From Henckelia pumila (lineage: Eukaryota > Streptophyta > Magnoliopsida > Lamiales > Gesneriaceae), in NCBI RefSeq assembly GCF_033568475.1, contig NC_133121.1:133394375-133458374 (forward strand): a stretch of DNA of 64,000 nucleotides, read 5' to 3'. Below the pieces are notes generated by a model, which saw only the letters and a list, made by a program, of their open reading frames with translations, was not told the origin of the DNA and did no database searches. Shown piece by piece: positions 11,119 to 23,600 of this stretch (position 1 is its first letter; every line of letters starts with the position of its first letter). Position numbers and translations under genes: made by a program.

Positions 11119-14100
11119 TTACAATTCACTGTCCTGCTCAACCAGCTTGAGGCCCCAGCTCATGTCTTCACAATGCCTTACATGGCGAACAACAGCACCA
11201 GTATCCATCCCTCTCTTTGTTTTGCACTCGTGAAACGGAGGAGCGTGGAAGCATGGTTCCATTGACATGGCTCGACCACATGGCGGGTCTGGTGCCATCT
11301 CATTTTCAGGCTTGTAAAGAATCCATGGTTTTAAGCCTCCAAGTCCTTGAGCCACGTAACCAAAAGTCGACCAAGAACTCGTGACCAGTTTATCTGTCAA
11401 GCTGAGTAGGTAGATTTCAGCCAATGCTTTTCGATTATGTGTTAGCTTATCAGTTTGTTGGTACTCTTCGTGACTTGGCTGGTATACTGCAATCACCTCT
11501 CCTTTTACTGTCGGATATTCCCAATATAAGTTTCTTATTTCCTCGAAGTAACCATAGCTTAAAGATGTAATTAATACAGCTACAATCTTCTGCCTACCAT
11601 CTGGTTGGCGGATCATGGATTTTTTCCGGTTAATCTGCGGTAGAATATCCTCCTCCATTGTACAAGCTAAAATCTGATCTAAGACATGCTTAAAAGGACC
11701 AGTTTCTGTATTGAATACCCTTATTTGGATGCCCACCATTTCATCTGCCTGTGATAAATAAGCTTCGTAGTATCTACTTATAAGTCCCCAGACGGCATTC
11801 GTGGGGTGGAACAAATACCGACCCAAGAAGTGGAAAACTGTTTCTTTATCGGGGAACAGACTCTGCAAATCTGGTTCAAAAGATGGGATCAAAAAGAGGG
11901 AGGGAATGAAATAATTGTTGGTCTTCATTATCAGCCATGGTATCTTCTGCAAGAAAGTTTGATGTTCGTCACAGAAAAATAGTTTATCCCGATCATCATA
12001 ATCATGAACCAGATGTAGATAAACGTATGGTGGCAATGGTGAACCAGTCAAGTTACCTAAAGAGTTGGTCTTCAACAAATTCCCGTAACTCTGATTTGAG
12101 TAACTATTGAATCCCTCAAACTGGTTGATCAAAGGGAAATCCGAGGGAAGTAGCCAAGAAACCTTGGGAAATGGTTCACAAAAGAGGTCTGCCATGTCAA
12201 CACCGCCGTCGACAAGGAGAACACGATTTGTGAGAAGAGCATAAAGAAAAGCCGAAGCAATTGTCAGCATCCGATTTCCCAAACCACTAAAGGATATCCA
12301 AACGATGTAGTTGCAATCTGAGGCGCTCGTATGTTGACCAGATTTAAGGTTTTTCAAGGTCTTGTTGTACAATTCCGTGTATGGTCCACATTTCTCATGT
12401 AGAGCTTCATAGCTTCGTAATTTGGATAAGAGGAAACGAGAAGGTCGTCGTGTTTCATTTCGATACCAGAGGAATTGGTACCTGCTAACACAAGATTGTT
12501 CTTCAAATCCAGTCGGATCAAAAAGATCGCCAAGTAGTTCATCATTTGGTGCCTGAATGAGGTGAAGAAGATCGTCTTCTTTAAGTATGGCTGCAAGACA
12601 AACAAAAAGAAAAGCTGAAGCCAAAACGGTGGAGGGACGGATATACAAACGGGTGACTTTCAAATTTACAAAAAAGAATACCATGTCATTGATTTTTAAG
12701 AATGCACCAACACTAATTGTCTAAAAAAATGGTTGAAGAAAATATATTTATAGGAATTGGAGGTTTGTTTAACTAGGAGATTACTTCGAGGAAAGAAACG
12801 ATATAATATTCTCCAAAATAAATAAACAGAAACAAGTTACGAGCATACTCTTAACTTCTTCCAGTAACACAGATATCACAGCATATAAAGTTTCAATGAA
12901 GAAATATATTGGCAAAAAGCAAGAAGCTGTTTTGCATATGATGGGAAAGAGTTCCATCGGTATTAAACTCTCCTAATATTTTTGTATATATGGTAAAGCA
13001 ACTATGGATAGGCCTTTTTGGGGTTTTAGATTCCATAAAGAACTCATGCCTTCCTTGTACTTTTACCCCATAAGTGATAAGCCAAAGTACATGTGTGCCT
13101 GCACAGTGCACACACAAAGAACAAGGCAAAACAAAGACCTTCACAACTCTAAATATGAAACGAGATATTATGAGTCTACGTTAACAATGTATGACATGCA
13201 CCCTTGGAAAATGCATTTGTTTTCCTTTTCGGTTTTTGATAAGAAAAAATATACGAGTATATATGTAGACTTTTGAATTGAAGATCCAAGCATTCTTTAG
13301 AAAATATAGATATATAGAGAAATTAATTTGAATACCTCGTCTCAACTCAAACTGATCACAGTTATCGGCTTAGGCTGACATTAATTAAGTTGACATCTAA
13401 GTATTATCAACTAAAGTCTTTTCGAGGTCTTTGCCTAATCATTTTCAACAAAATAACTAACTATATTTCTCTTTTTTTCTTGCTCTATGTAGTCCATGCA
13501 GTTCATTTTTATACAGCACATTGAGATTAAACTAAGGTCTTACATTATTCATCTTCATTTTCAAATTTCTATACGAAGTTCTACTTTAGAATGGAAGTTA
13601 AAAGAGAGAGTACTGAGTAGACAGTTTTCATTTCATTTTCTTTTTCTTTGTCTGTGTTACTTATAAATTGGTTTACGATTTCTTTCACCAGCAAAGCATC
13701 TTCTAGCTAGCTTGTTGATGAAAGACTTTATCAACATGTATAAATGCTTCACTGACAGAGTTTATGGTTAATAACAATATATGTTTCAAATGAAGAGAAC
13801 CACTGAAAAATGTTGAACAATCAGAATCCCGATCAAATATGCCTTAGCGAGAGAAAAAACATATATAATAATCAGATAATTTTTTGTGATCATGAAGAGT
13901 AATATGAATAAGTTCTTTGTCATGCCTTGACATTTGCAGCGATCTGTTTAATAAATCATTTGAACATATATAATACATCCCTTCTCAGTTCTTAATTTCC
14001 ATCTTTTGATCGGCCTTCTCATCATCACCAAGAAATAAACATCGATTTTGATTCTGAAGCATGCAAGAAAAATGATACAGAACTCAACCAATATAAAATC

Positions 14101-14554
14101 ACACTCTATATATGGATCAATCAATCGACAATTATTTACCAAAGAAAAACTAATAATTAGAAAAGAGTAAAAATCGCATCTTTTTTGCCGACAGGCCGCA
14201 ACGAAAAGCACAACAAAACAACAGGGTTATATATTCCATAACTGCACAAAACTCTAAACTGAAACACAAGTACAAAACATTTATACGAATAATTAAAGCA
14301 CCTGCTTTTTGCGCTTGAAATTGAAGATCCCTTGTCTCAACATTCCAAAGTGTATCAGAAGGCAGATCCCTCAACACCACAGACACGGAAAACAACACCG
14401 AGGAACCCATCAAGAGAACTAGGAAAATGCCCATCAATTTCACTGGATTTTTGCACTCAAAACTCTGTGAAACGGGGTCGTATCCGTGCTCCAACGACGA
14501 CTCTAATTCTTCATCGCGGTCACTTGCCGTACTTTTTTTCAACCTTTTCATCAT
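11119..14554 (-). CDS. GT37 galactoside alpha-(1,2)-fucosyltransferase (FUT1 family)
   Basis: Two exons on the minus strand, 14554-14302 and 12590-11119, give 574 residues. The donor CAG|GTGCTT at 14302 and a strong polypyrimidine-CAG acceptor ending at 12591 join with phase 1. Exon 1 encodes a cytoplasmic tail and one signal anchor, KLMGIFLVLLMGSSVLFSV (residues about 39-57), typical of a type II Golgi protein. Exon 2 holds the catalytic GT37 domain: FEEQSCVSRYQFLWYRN, SGLGNRMLTIASAFLYALL, GIQIRVFNTETGPFKHV (GDP-fucose-binding type motif), TSLSYGYFEEIRNLYWE and SSWSTFGYVAQGLGGLKPW. By family it adds fucose to galactose on xyloglucan or arabinogalactan side chains in the Golgi; the acceptor cannot be told from sequence. 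An in-frame ATG just upstream of the acceptor (12684) could give an exon-2-only protein, but the spliced model fits family length and topology better. Confidence 0.93.
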
Positions 14555-14660
14555 TTTTTCGTTTTGCTGCGAACGAACAAGTTTCCTTAGTTGGCATAGA
14601 GTTCATGTGTATGTGTATGTGCGTGCGTTATGGGATTTTAACGCCGACGAAGGTCTTTTT

Positions 14661-14672
14661 CGTTATAAATAT
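14661..14672 (-). promoter_or_regulatory. Candidate TATA box of the fucosyltransferase gene
   Basis: On the minus strand the sequence reads ATATTTATAACG, about 110 bp upstream of the ATG at 14554. That leaves a short leader. Core-promoter match only; no start site is known. Confidence 0.4.
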
Positions 14673-14679
14673 GATATTT

Positions 14680-15871
14680 CAAAGATTTTTTTGTTTCTTT
14701 TTCGAAGTCATTGACTCATTTTTTCACTCGCGCAACGCGGATTTATTTCCCTTGCAAGCCAGTGTTTTGACTGTTTGTTGAGAATTATAATTATTACATA
14801 TATATGGATATATATTTTAAACTTTTGACTCACATTTAGAAGTTATTATTTGTCCATTTAATTTAATTTGTCATCAATGAATTATATAATATGTCATACA
14901 TTATTCTTCATCTAATCTTAAGATCAGAAGGACATAAGAAAAAAAAAAACTAATAATATATGAAATTAATTGGATGTATATATATATTAACTAGAAGTGT
15001 GTCTATTTTTTGGAAAAAAGTTGCTTGAAAAATTCCAGCAAATAAATTTTCGTATCAAAATAGTCGAAATTCGAAAAGCTATTGACTGCCTTTCTTTTAA
15101 AAATTACTAAAATTTGATTAATTCGAGTATATGCTCTAAAATTGTTAATAAATTAGGGACTTTTGATGTAATGTAATAAATTATTATTTTTTTATTTAAT
15201 GTAATACGATCGACTTAATTTTTTTTTCCAACCCATATAATTCATTTTGATCCAACAACGAATAAATGATCAATATTGGCAATTTTTTTTTAATTCCGAC
15301 AAATTAAATTTTTATTATTCAAGAATTGTAATTTTTAATCTCTCAATCATTAAAAATCTCACTCTGTATACACGTTCACATGATACAATGATTACGATCT
15401 ATAAAAGTTAATCTGAAACAAGGAATTTTGTGTGTACATGTACTTGAGAGTTGAGACCAATTTTACTGAGAAATTTTAAAGAAACAATGTAGTACAAGAA
15501 TTTTAAAACATTATTAATTATTTTGAATATCTACAAAAGAAAAAAAAAAGATTGGGTTAATATATCCCTCCTCGACCGAAACTATGATATGAATGTTTAA
15601 ATAAAATGAATATTTTTAGATAATTAATTTTAATTAATCGTATATACCATATACTATTATTTAATTTTTCGAAAAAATAATAAATTTGCCCAATAAAAAT
15701 AATTGGTTTCTCTTTTAGTAAACTTCAATGGCCAGTTTCACGGTTGAAATTTGTTAGATGATATTCGATCAACAGATCAAAAGTATTATTTTAATGTAAA
15801 AAAATATTATTTTTATTTATTATGAATATGAGTCGAAAAGATTTGTCTATTTATGATATGATATCCAATAA
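14680..15871. other. AT-rich intergenic spacer
   Basis: This stretch lies between the fucosyltransferase promoter and the MITE. It is very AT-rich, with many A and T runs, and has no open frame or RNA gene that I can support. Confidence 0.5.
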
Positions 15872-16075
15872 GCGTAAATTGCTCAAAAATATCTAAATGC
15901 AAACATGTTTTGCTCTGCACTCCTTAGCCATTTTTTTGTACCACATTTTTTGTTAATTTGTACCACATCTTGTATGGGTTTGTACCACATCTTCTATTGT
16001 TTGTACCACATTTTATGACTAGGGACCCCAAAGCAAAACATGTTTGCATTTCGGGATTTTTGGGCAAATTGCCCG
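15872..16075. mobile_element. MITE, 204 bp, with long imperfect TIRs and 8-bp TSD
   Basis: TCCAATAA occurs at 15864-15871 and 16076-16083, directly abutting the element. The ends are inverted repeats of about 55 bp: the left end GCGTAAATTGCTCAAAAAT pairs with the reverse complement of the right end, CGGGCAATTTGCCCAAAAAT. Further in, GCAAACATGTTTTGCT pairs exactly with its inverted copy. The centre carries four direct copies of TTGTACCACAT at about 15937, 15958, 15980 and 16001. An 8-bp TSD with no coding capacity fits a hAT-derived MITE. Confidence 0.82.
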
Positions 16076-16428
16076 TCCAATAACACTTCCTCTTTTTCTT
16101 TCAGATATATAAAATATATATTTGGCTTTTGAAGAAAAAATTACCTTAAAATTTAAGCATGAAAACTGTAATCGGACAAGGATTAAAGTATTAATCACAA
16201 AATGAAACATTGGTTGAATCATAATCTATCTGTTCAACTCTTCGCAATCGAGGCTGGCCAACCATTGCAGATAACTGGTAACCCCACCCCATTCTGTAAA
16301 CATTCAATCTGACACGCGTCGATCATATATCCGCTCACTCATATTTCTCCGCATCAAAGGCACCCCATTTCAAGAAATTCAGATTGATTGCCAAGCTTGG
16401 GGGAAAGAAGGAACTTTGATAGACATAC

Positions 16429-19400
16429 ATGGCTGCTTCTGTGGGTTCGTCAGCTCTGGTTCAGTCAATCGGTGTGGGTTTTATAGTCCGCAGGCCTTCT
16501 GTTTCCAGTCCCAATTCACTCACTTTTATAAGGTACTTGTTGGTGGTTTTGATAGTTTTGATGGGGGTGGGTGGTGGTTCTATCAAGATCATGCCTTTTC
16601 TGTTGTTTGGATCTTGAAACTTAGTTCTGATAGCTGTTAAAGCTGTTTCCATTCGTGAAAGGGGTCTTGATTGGACGAATGAATACCATGATGATGAATT
16701 ATGGTGTTGTCTGGAGCGAGGGCGACCAAACAGAAGACAATCGAATGGGAATAAAAATTTATGCTTGATTTTTCTAAGAATAATTGACTTTCACCCTTCC
16801 TCCTACTAAATATTTGCCCTGCTCTGGTTGTTGGTACTTGGTAGGCCTGGAAGATGGTAACTTTCCCTTTTTAAAAGAGTGGTTTTTGGCTTTCGTAGTG
16901 CATACTAATGCTACACTAAGAAGATCTTAAATTTGTTTAATCTGAAGAGCATGACTTCTTGATACTCATAGCAAAGAGAGCAATGGTCAATGAAGTTTAA
17001 AGGAAATGTAATTTTTTCGGAAAGCCTTTTAGTATATCGATTCCAAGTTCTGTTGGAAGATTGCAAGGAAGAATATAAGATGCTGTTTCGTGGATAGGTG
17101 AAAAATGATGTTTCCTCAAAATTGCTGTTTTATGTACCTGGGCCAATCTTCTTAAACATGTGACGGCAGTCTTATCTATATATTCTCTATGCTAGAACAG
17201 TAACTGGGATTGAAGAGCTTGCTGCAATATCTGGTTTTGCATTTCCTTCTGCCTTGGAATGTTATTTTTCAAGTATCTTCAATATGGTTTGGAATGTGGA
17301 TATCCCTATCACAAAGCTTTTTTTTTATTGGTCTTGATCCACAATAAATGTGAATTTCTTTTCTTTATTTTTGAGGATGCTTTTTTATGACGTGGTCATC
17401 GTTCAAGTTTTGTATTCATCTACTTGTCCAGAAGAAAATCTCGAGCTGTAGTGAAGGCATCTTCAAGGGTTGATAAGTTCTCGAAAAGTGACATCATTGT
17501 CTCTCCATCAATTCTTTCTGCTAATTTCTCCAAATTAGGAGAGCAGGTGGATTTTCCATTTCTCAGCTTTTTTCTTTCACGAACTCTCTTCAGACATCAA
17601 AGACAAAATATTCCGTTATTAAAGTTTTGACGCCAAATCATAATCATCTTTAATAGCTCTCTCTGTAAAACTTCTGCTAGTGTTTCAGTGAATTCACCCT
17701 TTTTTGTGCTTTATTGACAAGATCAAAGCAGTCGAAGCAGCTGGTTGTGATTGGATTCATGTTGATGTGATGGATGGTCGGTTTGTTCCAAATATTACAA
17801 TAGGGCCGCTAGTGGTTGATGCATTACGCCCTGTCACGGACCTTCCGTTAGATGTGCATCTGGTATTCTTCATTGTTCACCTTTGTAAATTTAGTTTTCA
17901 GGATTATGTTGCACAAAATGTTCTTTTCACTAAACTATAATGAAAGCATGGCAGATGATTGTGGAACCTGAGCAGCGAGTCCCAGACTTTATAAAGGCTG
18001 GAGCTGACATAGTTAGCGTCCACTGTGAACAATCTTCTACCATCCATCTGCATCGCACCTTGAATCAAGTAAGATTGCGTATGGAATATCTAATTAACTT
18101 GCTATTTATTACTACTAGCGGAAGTAAAATCCTGTGTATATCTTATAAAAATCCGTGAAATTGAGATGGCAAAATCATCAAGGATTGTGTAACTTTTTTT
18201 TAAAAAAAATATCATTCCATGGTAATGGGTATGATGCAAAATAAAATTGAATTGATTGAGTTTTAACTGGTGATGTTACTTTCCTATTGATTCTTCAATT
18301 CTACTGTCTTTTGGTGTCTAAACATAGGTTAAGAGCCTAGGTGCAAAAGCTGGAGTTGTCTTGAACCCAGGAACCCCATTGAGTTGCATAGAATATGTTA
18401 TTGACGGTAAGACTATGTATTACTTTAAATACTGTGCTTCTACTCACCCAAAATGTCAAAAGATGGCAGTTCTTTTAAAAAAAATATTATCAGGTGTTCC
18501 GAGTGCTGCTTGTGGTGAAGCTGTGTGAGTTTAGACCAACATGGCCTAAGGTTTGTTATATATGGAACATTGATGACGTTGGTCAGATTTTATGCTCTAA
18601 ATCACGTGAAAGCTAATTGAAATTTTAAACTATTGAATTCAGCGAGAAAAAATGTTAAAAGATTCAGAGCTCACTATACAAACTGCTCCGACATTTAAGC
18701 AATATGAAAAACAGTGCAATGGTACCATCGAAATCAGATAAGAGATGGAAATTTCTTGTCGGAGTATATACTACCATTTAAAATTTTTCACCTCGTTACT
18801 TTTTCCTTTGTTGCTTATTTTCTCCAAGTGCCTTGGGAAGAAACACCGTCTGAGAATGGTACTAGGTGTTGCTCTATTTGGTCAGCCGGTCCTTGTTGCT
18901 CCAAATTTCTTGGAATGGCTGGGACGAGTTCTCGTGTCAATGAAAATGATGAGTTGCCCCAATTTTGTTTTGTCCATGAATTGACATTCTTTGTGGTTTT
19001 TTTTGTTCAATAAACAGTGGTCGATCTGGTTTTGATTATGTCTGTAAACCCTGGTTTTGGAGGGCAAAGTTTTATAGAGAGCCAAATTAAGAAAATATCG
19101 GACTTGAGAAGACTGTGTGCAGAGAAGGTAGTGAACATGTTAATGTTTATTGAACAACAATTTTCTGAAGCATTCACATTGTTGGTTTCGTTTTTCAGGG
19201 CGTGAACCCTTGGATTGAAGTGGATGGTGGAGTTGGTCCTAATAACGCTTACCAGGTCCTAATAACGACATATGCTTGGTTAATATTTTGTCATAAGAAA
19301 TCATCGACTGAAAAAGCCAATTTTATGCATCTAGTTTATGTAATTATATGAATGGAGGTCTAGGTTTGATTCGATTCCATCAACAGGTAATTGAAGCTGG

Positions 19401-19601
19401 GGCTAATGCATTAGTTGCCGGTTCTGCTGTTTTTGGAGCTCCTGATTATGCTGCAGGCAAGGATAAAAAAAGAGCTTTGTTTGAATTTCAGAAAGCAGTG
19501 AGGCTTGGTCCACATGTTAACTCTTTCCTTTGCTGTGTTTTTGTGTTACAGCCATAAAAGGAATCAAAACTAGCAAAAGACCTGTTGCTGTGGCAGTATA
19601 A
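16429..19601 (+). CDS. RPE: Ribulose-phosphate 3-epimerase, chloroplastic
   Basis: Nine exons join in frame: 16429-16532, 17432-17546, 17722-17862, 17955-18068, 18328-18406, 19018-19127, 19199-19255, 19387-19456 and 19552-19601. They give 279 residues, close to spinach RPE. The enzyme interconverts ribulose-5-phosphate and xylulose-5-phosphate in the Calvin and pentose phosphate pathways. The first 45 or so residues ([15 protein letters not shown]...) are Ser/Val-rich and basic, as in a plastid transit peptide. Motifs: [30 protein letters not shown] with the metal/catalytic His-Asp; [43 protein letters not shown] with the second catalytic Asp; and [10 protein letters not shown]. The last intron (19457-19551) is GC-AG, with donor CAG|GCAAGG. 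The donor after exon 7 lies in a small direct duplication. Retaining the last intron would replace the conserved IKTSKRP tail. Confidence 0.96.
19235..19267 (+). repeat. 13-bp direct duplication spanning an RPE exon-intron junction
   Basis: GGTCCTAATAACG occurs at 19235-19247, coding for part of GVGPNN, and again at 19255-19267. Seven bases separate the copies. The second copy's first G ends exon 7 and its GT is the splice donor, which reads CAG|GTCCTAA. Confidence 0.85.
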
Positions 19602-20658
19602 CTTCACAATCACAGAGTTTGTTCAAGATGGCATTTATGTTGTTCAATCCTGTTTCCAAGGTAATCTTAAATCTATCATGTGCATTGTTTAAAAATTGCT
19701 TCTTGATCTCGTTATTCTATTTCTTTTGCTGTCTAAACTCACAGCCAGTTATTAAAAAATGAGGTAGGTGGTTTGAGAATATAGACTCAACTATACATTG
19801 GATTCAAACCTGCTACTGCTTTTTCCTTTCTTGTTTTGTTTAGTGATTCACTTCTTGTTTCAGATAACACGAGGGATGATCAGGTGCAACGAAAGATGGA
19901 ATATCGTGTTGTGGTATATACGCAATTCAAATTTTGATTCACTGTTGTAAAAAACAAGAGCAATTTAAAGAATAGGTTTAGAGCTCCTGTAATGGGACGT
20001 ATTAGTTCATATGCCTAGGAAATGTGTAATAAATATCCTTGAAGACGACATCACTTTTGTGCATGCTTTTACCACAATTTCATGTGCAAAATGTAATTAA
20101 TTCAGAAATTTCCTCTGTTTGCCTCTTTCTCGCGAGCCATAAAAGACGAATTGAAGAAGCTATTCTGATTTTGTCAAAAAAAAAAAGAAGAAGCTATTCT
20201 GATTTCCCTTTTAGTTTTAGCTAAAACTAAATGCTATATCAAGATCCATCACAATTTCTGTGATAAGCAACATGGTTCATTTGTGAATCCATAATTCAAT
20301 TGAAGAATAAGGAAAACATGAAACTGATATCGTAAATTGAGTATCGAATTCGAATTATGTTCTAGTTTCAAGAGTAGTGGCGTGCAACTTTTGACTGACA
20401 AATTCCATACGTAGTCCATCAAGGCTTGGGAGCTAAGGAAATTGTGATTTGTGACGCATTCCATACGAAAGAATAAAACGGGTTTGGAAACACGCTTTCA
20501 TATGTCGCACGTATTCCTGCCTTCATTCTTCCTTCGTGTCTCCGCTATCTAAACCCTTATCTTCCCGCCAGCTAACTGCTTCGCTCCATAAATATACGAT
20601 ACTGTACGCATAAGCTGTATAATTAGCTGCAAAATAATCGAAGGAACAAACCCTAAAG
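19602..20658. other. Intergenic between RPE and the NEN-like gene
   Basis: The first part is probable RPE 3'UTR. A 19-bp direct repeat, GAAGAAGCTATTCTGATTT, occurs at 20153-20171 and 20187-20205, separated by TGTC plus eleven A. A perfect 22-bp palindrome centred on TTTTAGCTAAAA lies at 20210-20231. No gene is seen on either strand. Confidence 0.6.
20588..20596 (+). promoter_or_regulatory. Candidate TATA box of the NEN-like gene
   Basis: ATAAATATA lies about 70 bp upstream of the ATG at 20659, consistent with a short leader ending in AAACCCTAAAG. Core match only. Confidence 0.4.
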
Positions 20659-23600
20659 ATGGTGTCGACGAGTGATGAGAAATCCGAAATCGCGTTCTTC
20701 GACGTGGAGACGACGGTTCCGACGCGGCCTCGTCAGGGATTCGCGATTCTGGAGTTTGGGGCGATTCTGGTCTGTCCCAGGAAGCTGGAGGAGTTGCATA
20801 GTTACTCAACATTAGTCCGACCTGCAGATCTTTCTCACATCTCTTCTCTCTCAGTGCGCTGCAATGGTATCACCAGAGACGCCGTCGTTTCTTCCCCGTC
20901 CTTTGCTGATATTGCTGATGCGGTCTATGAAATTTTACACGGTGAGTCACAACATTGGTTGCAGCGCGTTTTGTGTAGGGGGTTTTGCGGGCTTTCAAAC
21001 AGAGGTTTTGGTGTTTGGACTTTGGGTGAGTTGTATGGAATGACGTCAAACTGAAAGAAATGTGTTAAAAAATCAATTCTTGTTTTAGCAGAAATGTAAT
21101 CATTATTTCTGAATAATTCGATGACGAGGTTTGGCATGATGACAAATAAAGTATTGAAGGCATACCTGATGATTTTTTTTACTTCATCACTTTACTTGTT
21201 TGTTGTCATCTTAGTCATAAATATTTTAGATTGTTAAGCAGGATTAAAAACGAGTGTACAGGTCTTTAAGACTTCAGCAATTTATTTGCTTCACGTAGAT
21301 CACATGCCCACAGTCAGGAATTAGATTGATTTTCTCCCCTGCCCTCCACAATTCTAAGCCGTTAATAGATGGTGCTGGTTTTAGAAAATTAATGTGGCTC
21401 TTTATGGTAGTTGGTGGATTTCTGTTTAAAATTCAACGAGTTGACGTTTCATTGAATTTTGTATTGAATATTTTGTTAGTCTGCTTGGCCAAAGTTTTGT
21501 AGGTTTTATAATCCTTAAACACTAATCTAGCTTTCTGCGTGTAGGGAGGATATGGGCTGGTCATAATATACTAAGATTTGATTGTGCTCGCATAAGGGAA
21601 GCATTTTCTGAGATTAACAGACCATCTCCAGAGCCAAAGGGGACTATTGATTCATTAGCTCTGTTAACGCAAAAGTTTGGAAGGCGAGCTGGTGACATGA
21701 AAGTGAGTCCTCGCACATGAAGACATATTTCCCTTTCCTTTTTTCTTTTGTCAGTATAATTATTACTGTTATCTAATTTTTTCAGTTTCTCTCAGCAGAT
21801 GCTCTGTTATAGTAATATATTTTATGCCAATTATTTTTAAAGTTAAAATAATTTCATCCCACAACTTCTGTCTTGATCTGACATTTACAACGACGATTTA
21901 ATCAAGGATGTAATCTTCGTATTTCTAGAATCTGGAAATATGCAAATTTGTAACAGTGGTTTCATGCAAACAGTTTTCATCGGCGGCATCACTTGTTTAC
22001 TCATGTTTTGATTCATTTTTTTTCCCAGATGGCAACTCTTGCAACATATTTTGGGCTTGGTCAGCAAACACATAGGTGATTGTGTCTTCCTTTTATTCTG
22101 ACTATGTTCTTTCAAAGAATCTCAATCCATTTTGTTCATCCATCGACGAGTATTAGTGATGTACAATTAGAGGCTTAGATGAGAAAATAGTCTTATCTGC
22201 AAGTGTGAGTGCATACTTGGTGAAGATTGGGATTAGTATTTATGGACTTTTATTCCATGTGTCAGTAGTCATCACACAAACAGATGCATGTACGAGATAT
22301 GCAACAACGCTGATGTCATATCTTGTTTCCTAATGTCCAATCTGATGTGATGTTGAACAAGAACTCTTTGTGCAGCACAAGATACCTTGTTGGTATTAAA
22401 ACAAGTTAATTATCAGTGCTCCCTTAATGACAGCCTGGTTACAAACAAGCTAACTTTACTCTATTTTACCTAGTCTAGAAGTTTATTTTCTCAAAGACTA
22501 TCATTTGACTAGCAATACCTTGACATTACCGATTCCTACTGGTTTTTCTTCCTTTAAGTTAACTTGATTAATAAATGGACATGGATCAAATAATGATTTC
22601 CTTTCTATTCTGAGTTGGTTTGTTCTGTAAATTGCCATCTCAAGGAATGTATATCTTTGAGTCATGACGTGGAACTTTCACTAATGATCTTTTCTAAAAA
22701 CTTTCCAGGAGTCTAGATGATGTTCGGATGAATCTTGAAGTACTCAAATACTGTGCCACTGTTTTATTCTTGGTAATTTCGAAAATTCTTGGCCTTTCAA
22801 TTATTTAAGTTGATGAACAAATGTGACGACTTTGTCTCGTAATTCTCGGCATGGTGATTTATCCGTAATATATCTAGCTAAAGGCAGAACTTTACCCACT
22901 TTATGTGGAACTAAGCTTTATTGCACATATGATCATTTTAGATGCAAGACACCATTTTTTCGATGTACATGGAAAACAGATTATTGGTGAATCTAGATTC
23001 TAAAACCTCATTACACAGTTTGATATTGGTCTAGCGTTAGAATGCGAACTAGTGATATTTGTATCTTCATAGCATGATTTACCTTTTGTTTTGCTGGCAG
23101 GAATCCAGCCTCCCCGACATATTCACAGAGAATAGTTGGGTTTCTCCCAATGCTACCACAAGAAGTCGTCGGAAAGAAAGCTCTTCTGTAGAGCGGACAG
23201 AACGAAATGCAAGTATGTCGACCTTGAGTATCAAGGTTGAAAATGATTCGACATCATCTCCACCAATTCATAGAATGGAGGAAATCCATCCCATATTATC
23301 ACTCGTGACACCTAACACAGGTGACTTAGATCCTCCACTGGTTGAGGCCAACCTTGAAAAAGCTGACCTATTTAATATGGCGGCACTCAGTCATGAAGTG
23401 GAAAGGGAAATTGTTTCTGATGATAAGATGGAAGATGAAAACGCTTGTGTTTCATCACATGGATCTTCTGATGTAGTTACTTTCCGCGAGGCTTCCAATA
23501 GATGCGCTGTCTTCTTAGACACTGATGATGTTTCAATGCCTTCTCTCTCTGCCTCAGCAGTACCCTTTTTTGGTGGTACTCAAAAGATACAAATATTGCA

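Noticed and set aside
20210-20231. Perfect 22-bp palindrome as a regulatory site or terminator
   Set aside because: Palindromes of this composition are common in AT-rich plant spacers, and nothing ties it to RPE or NEN control.
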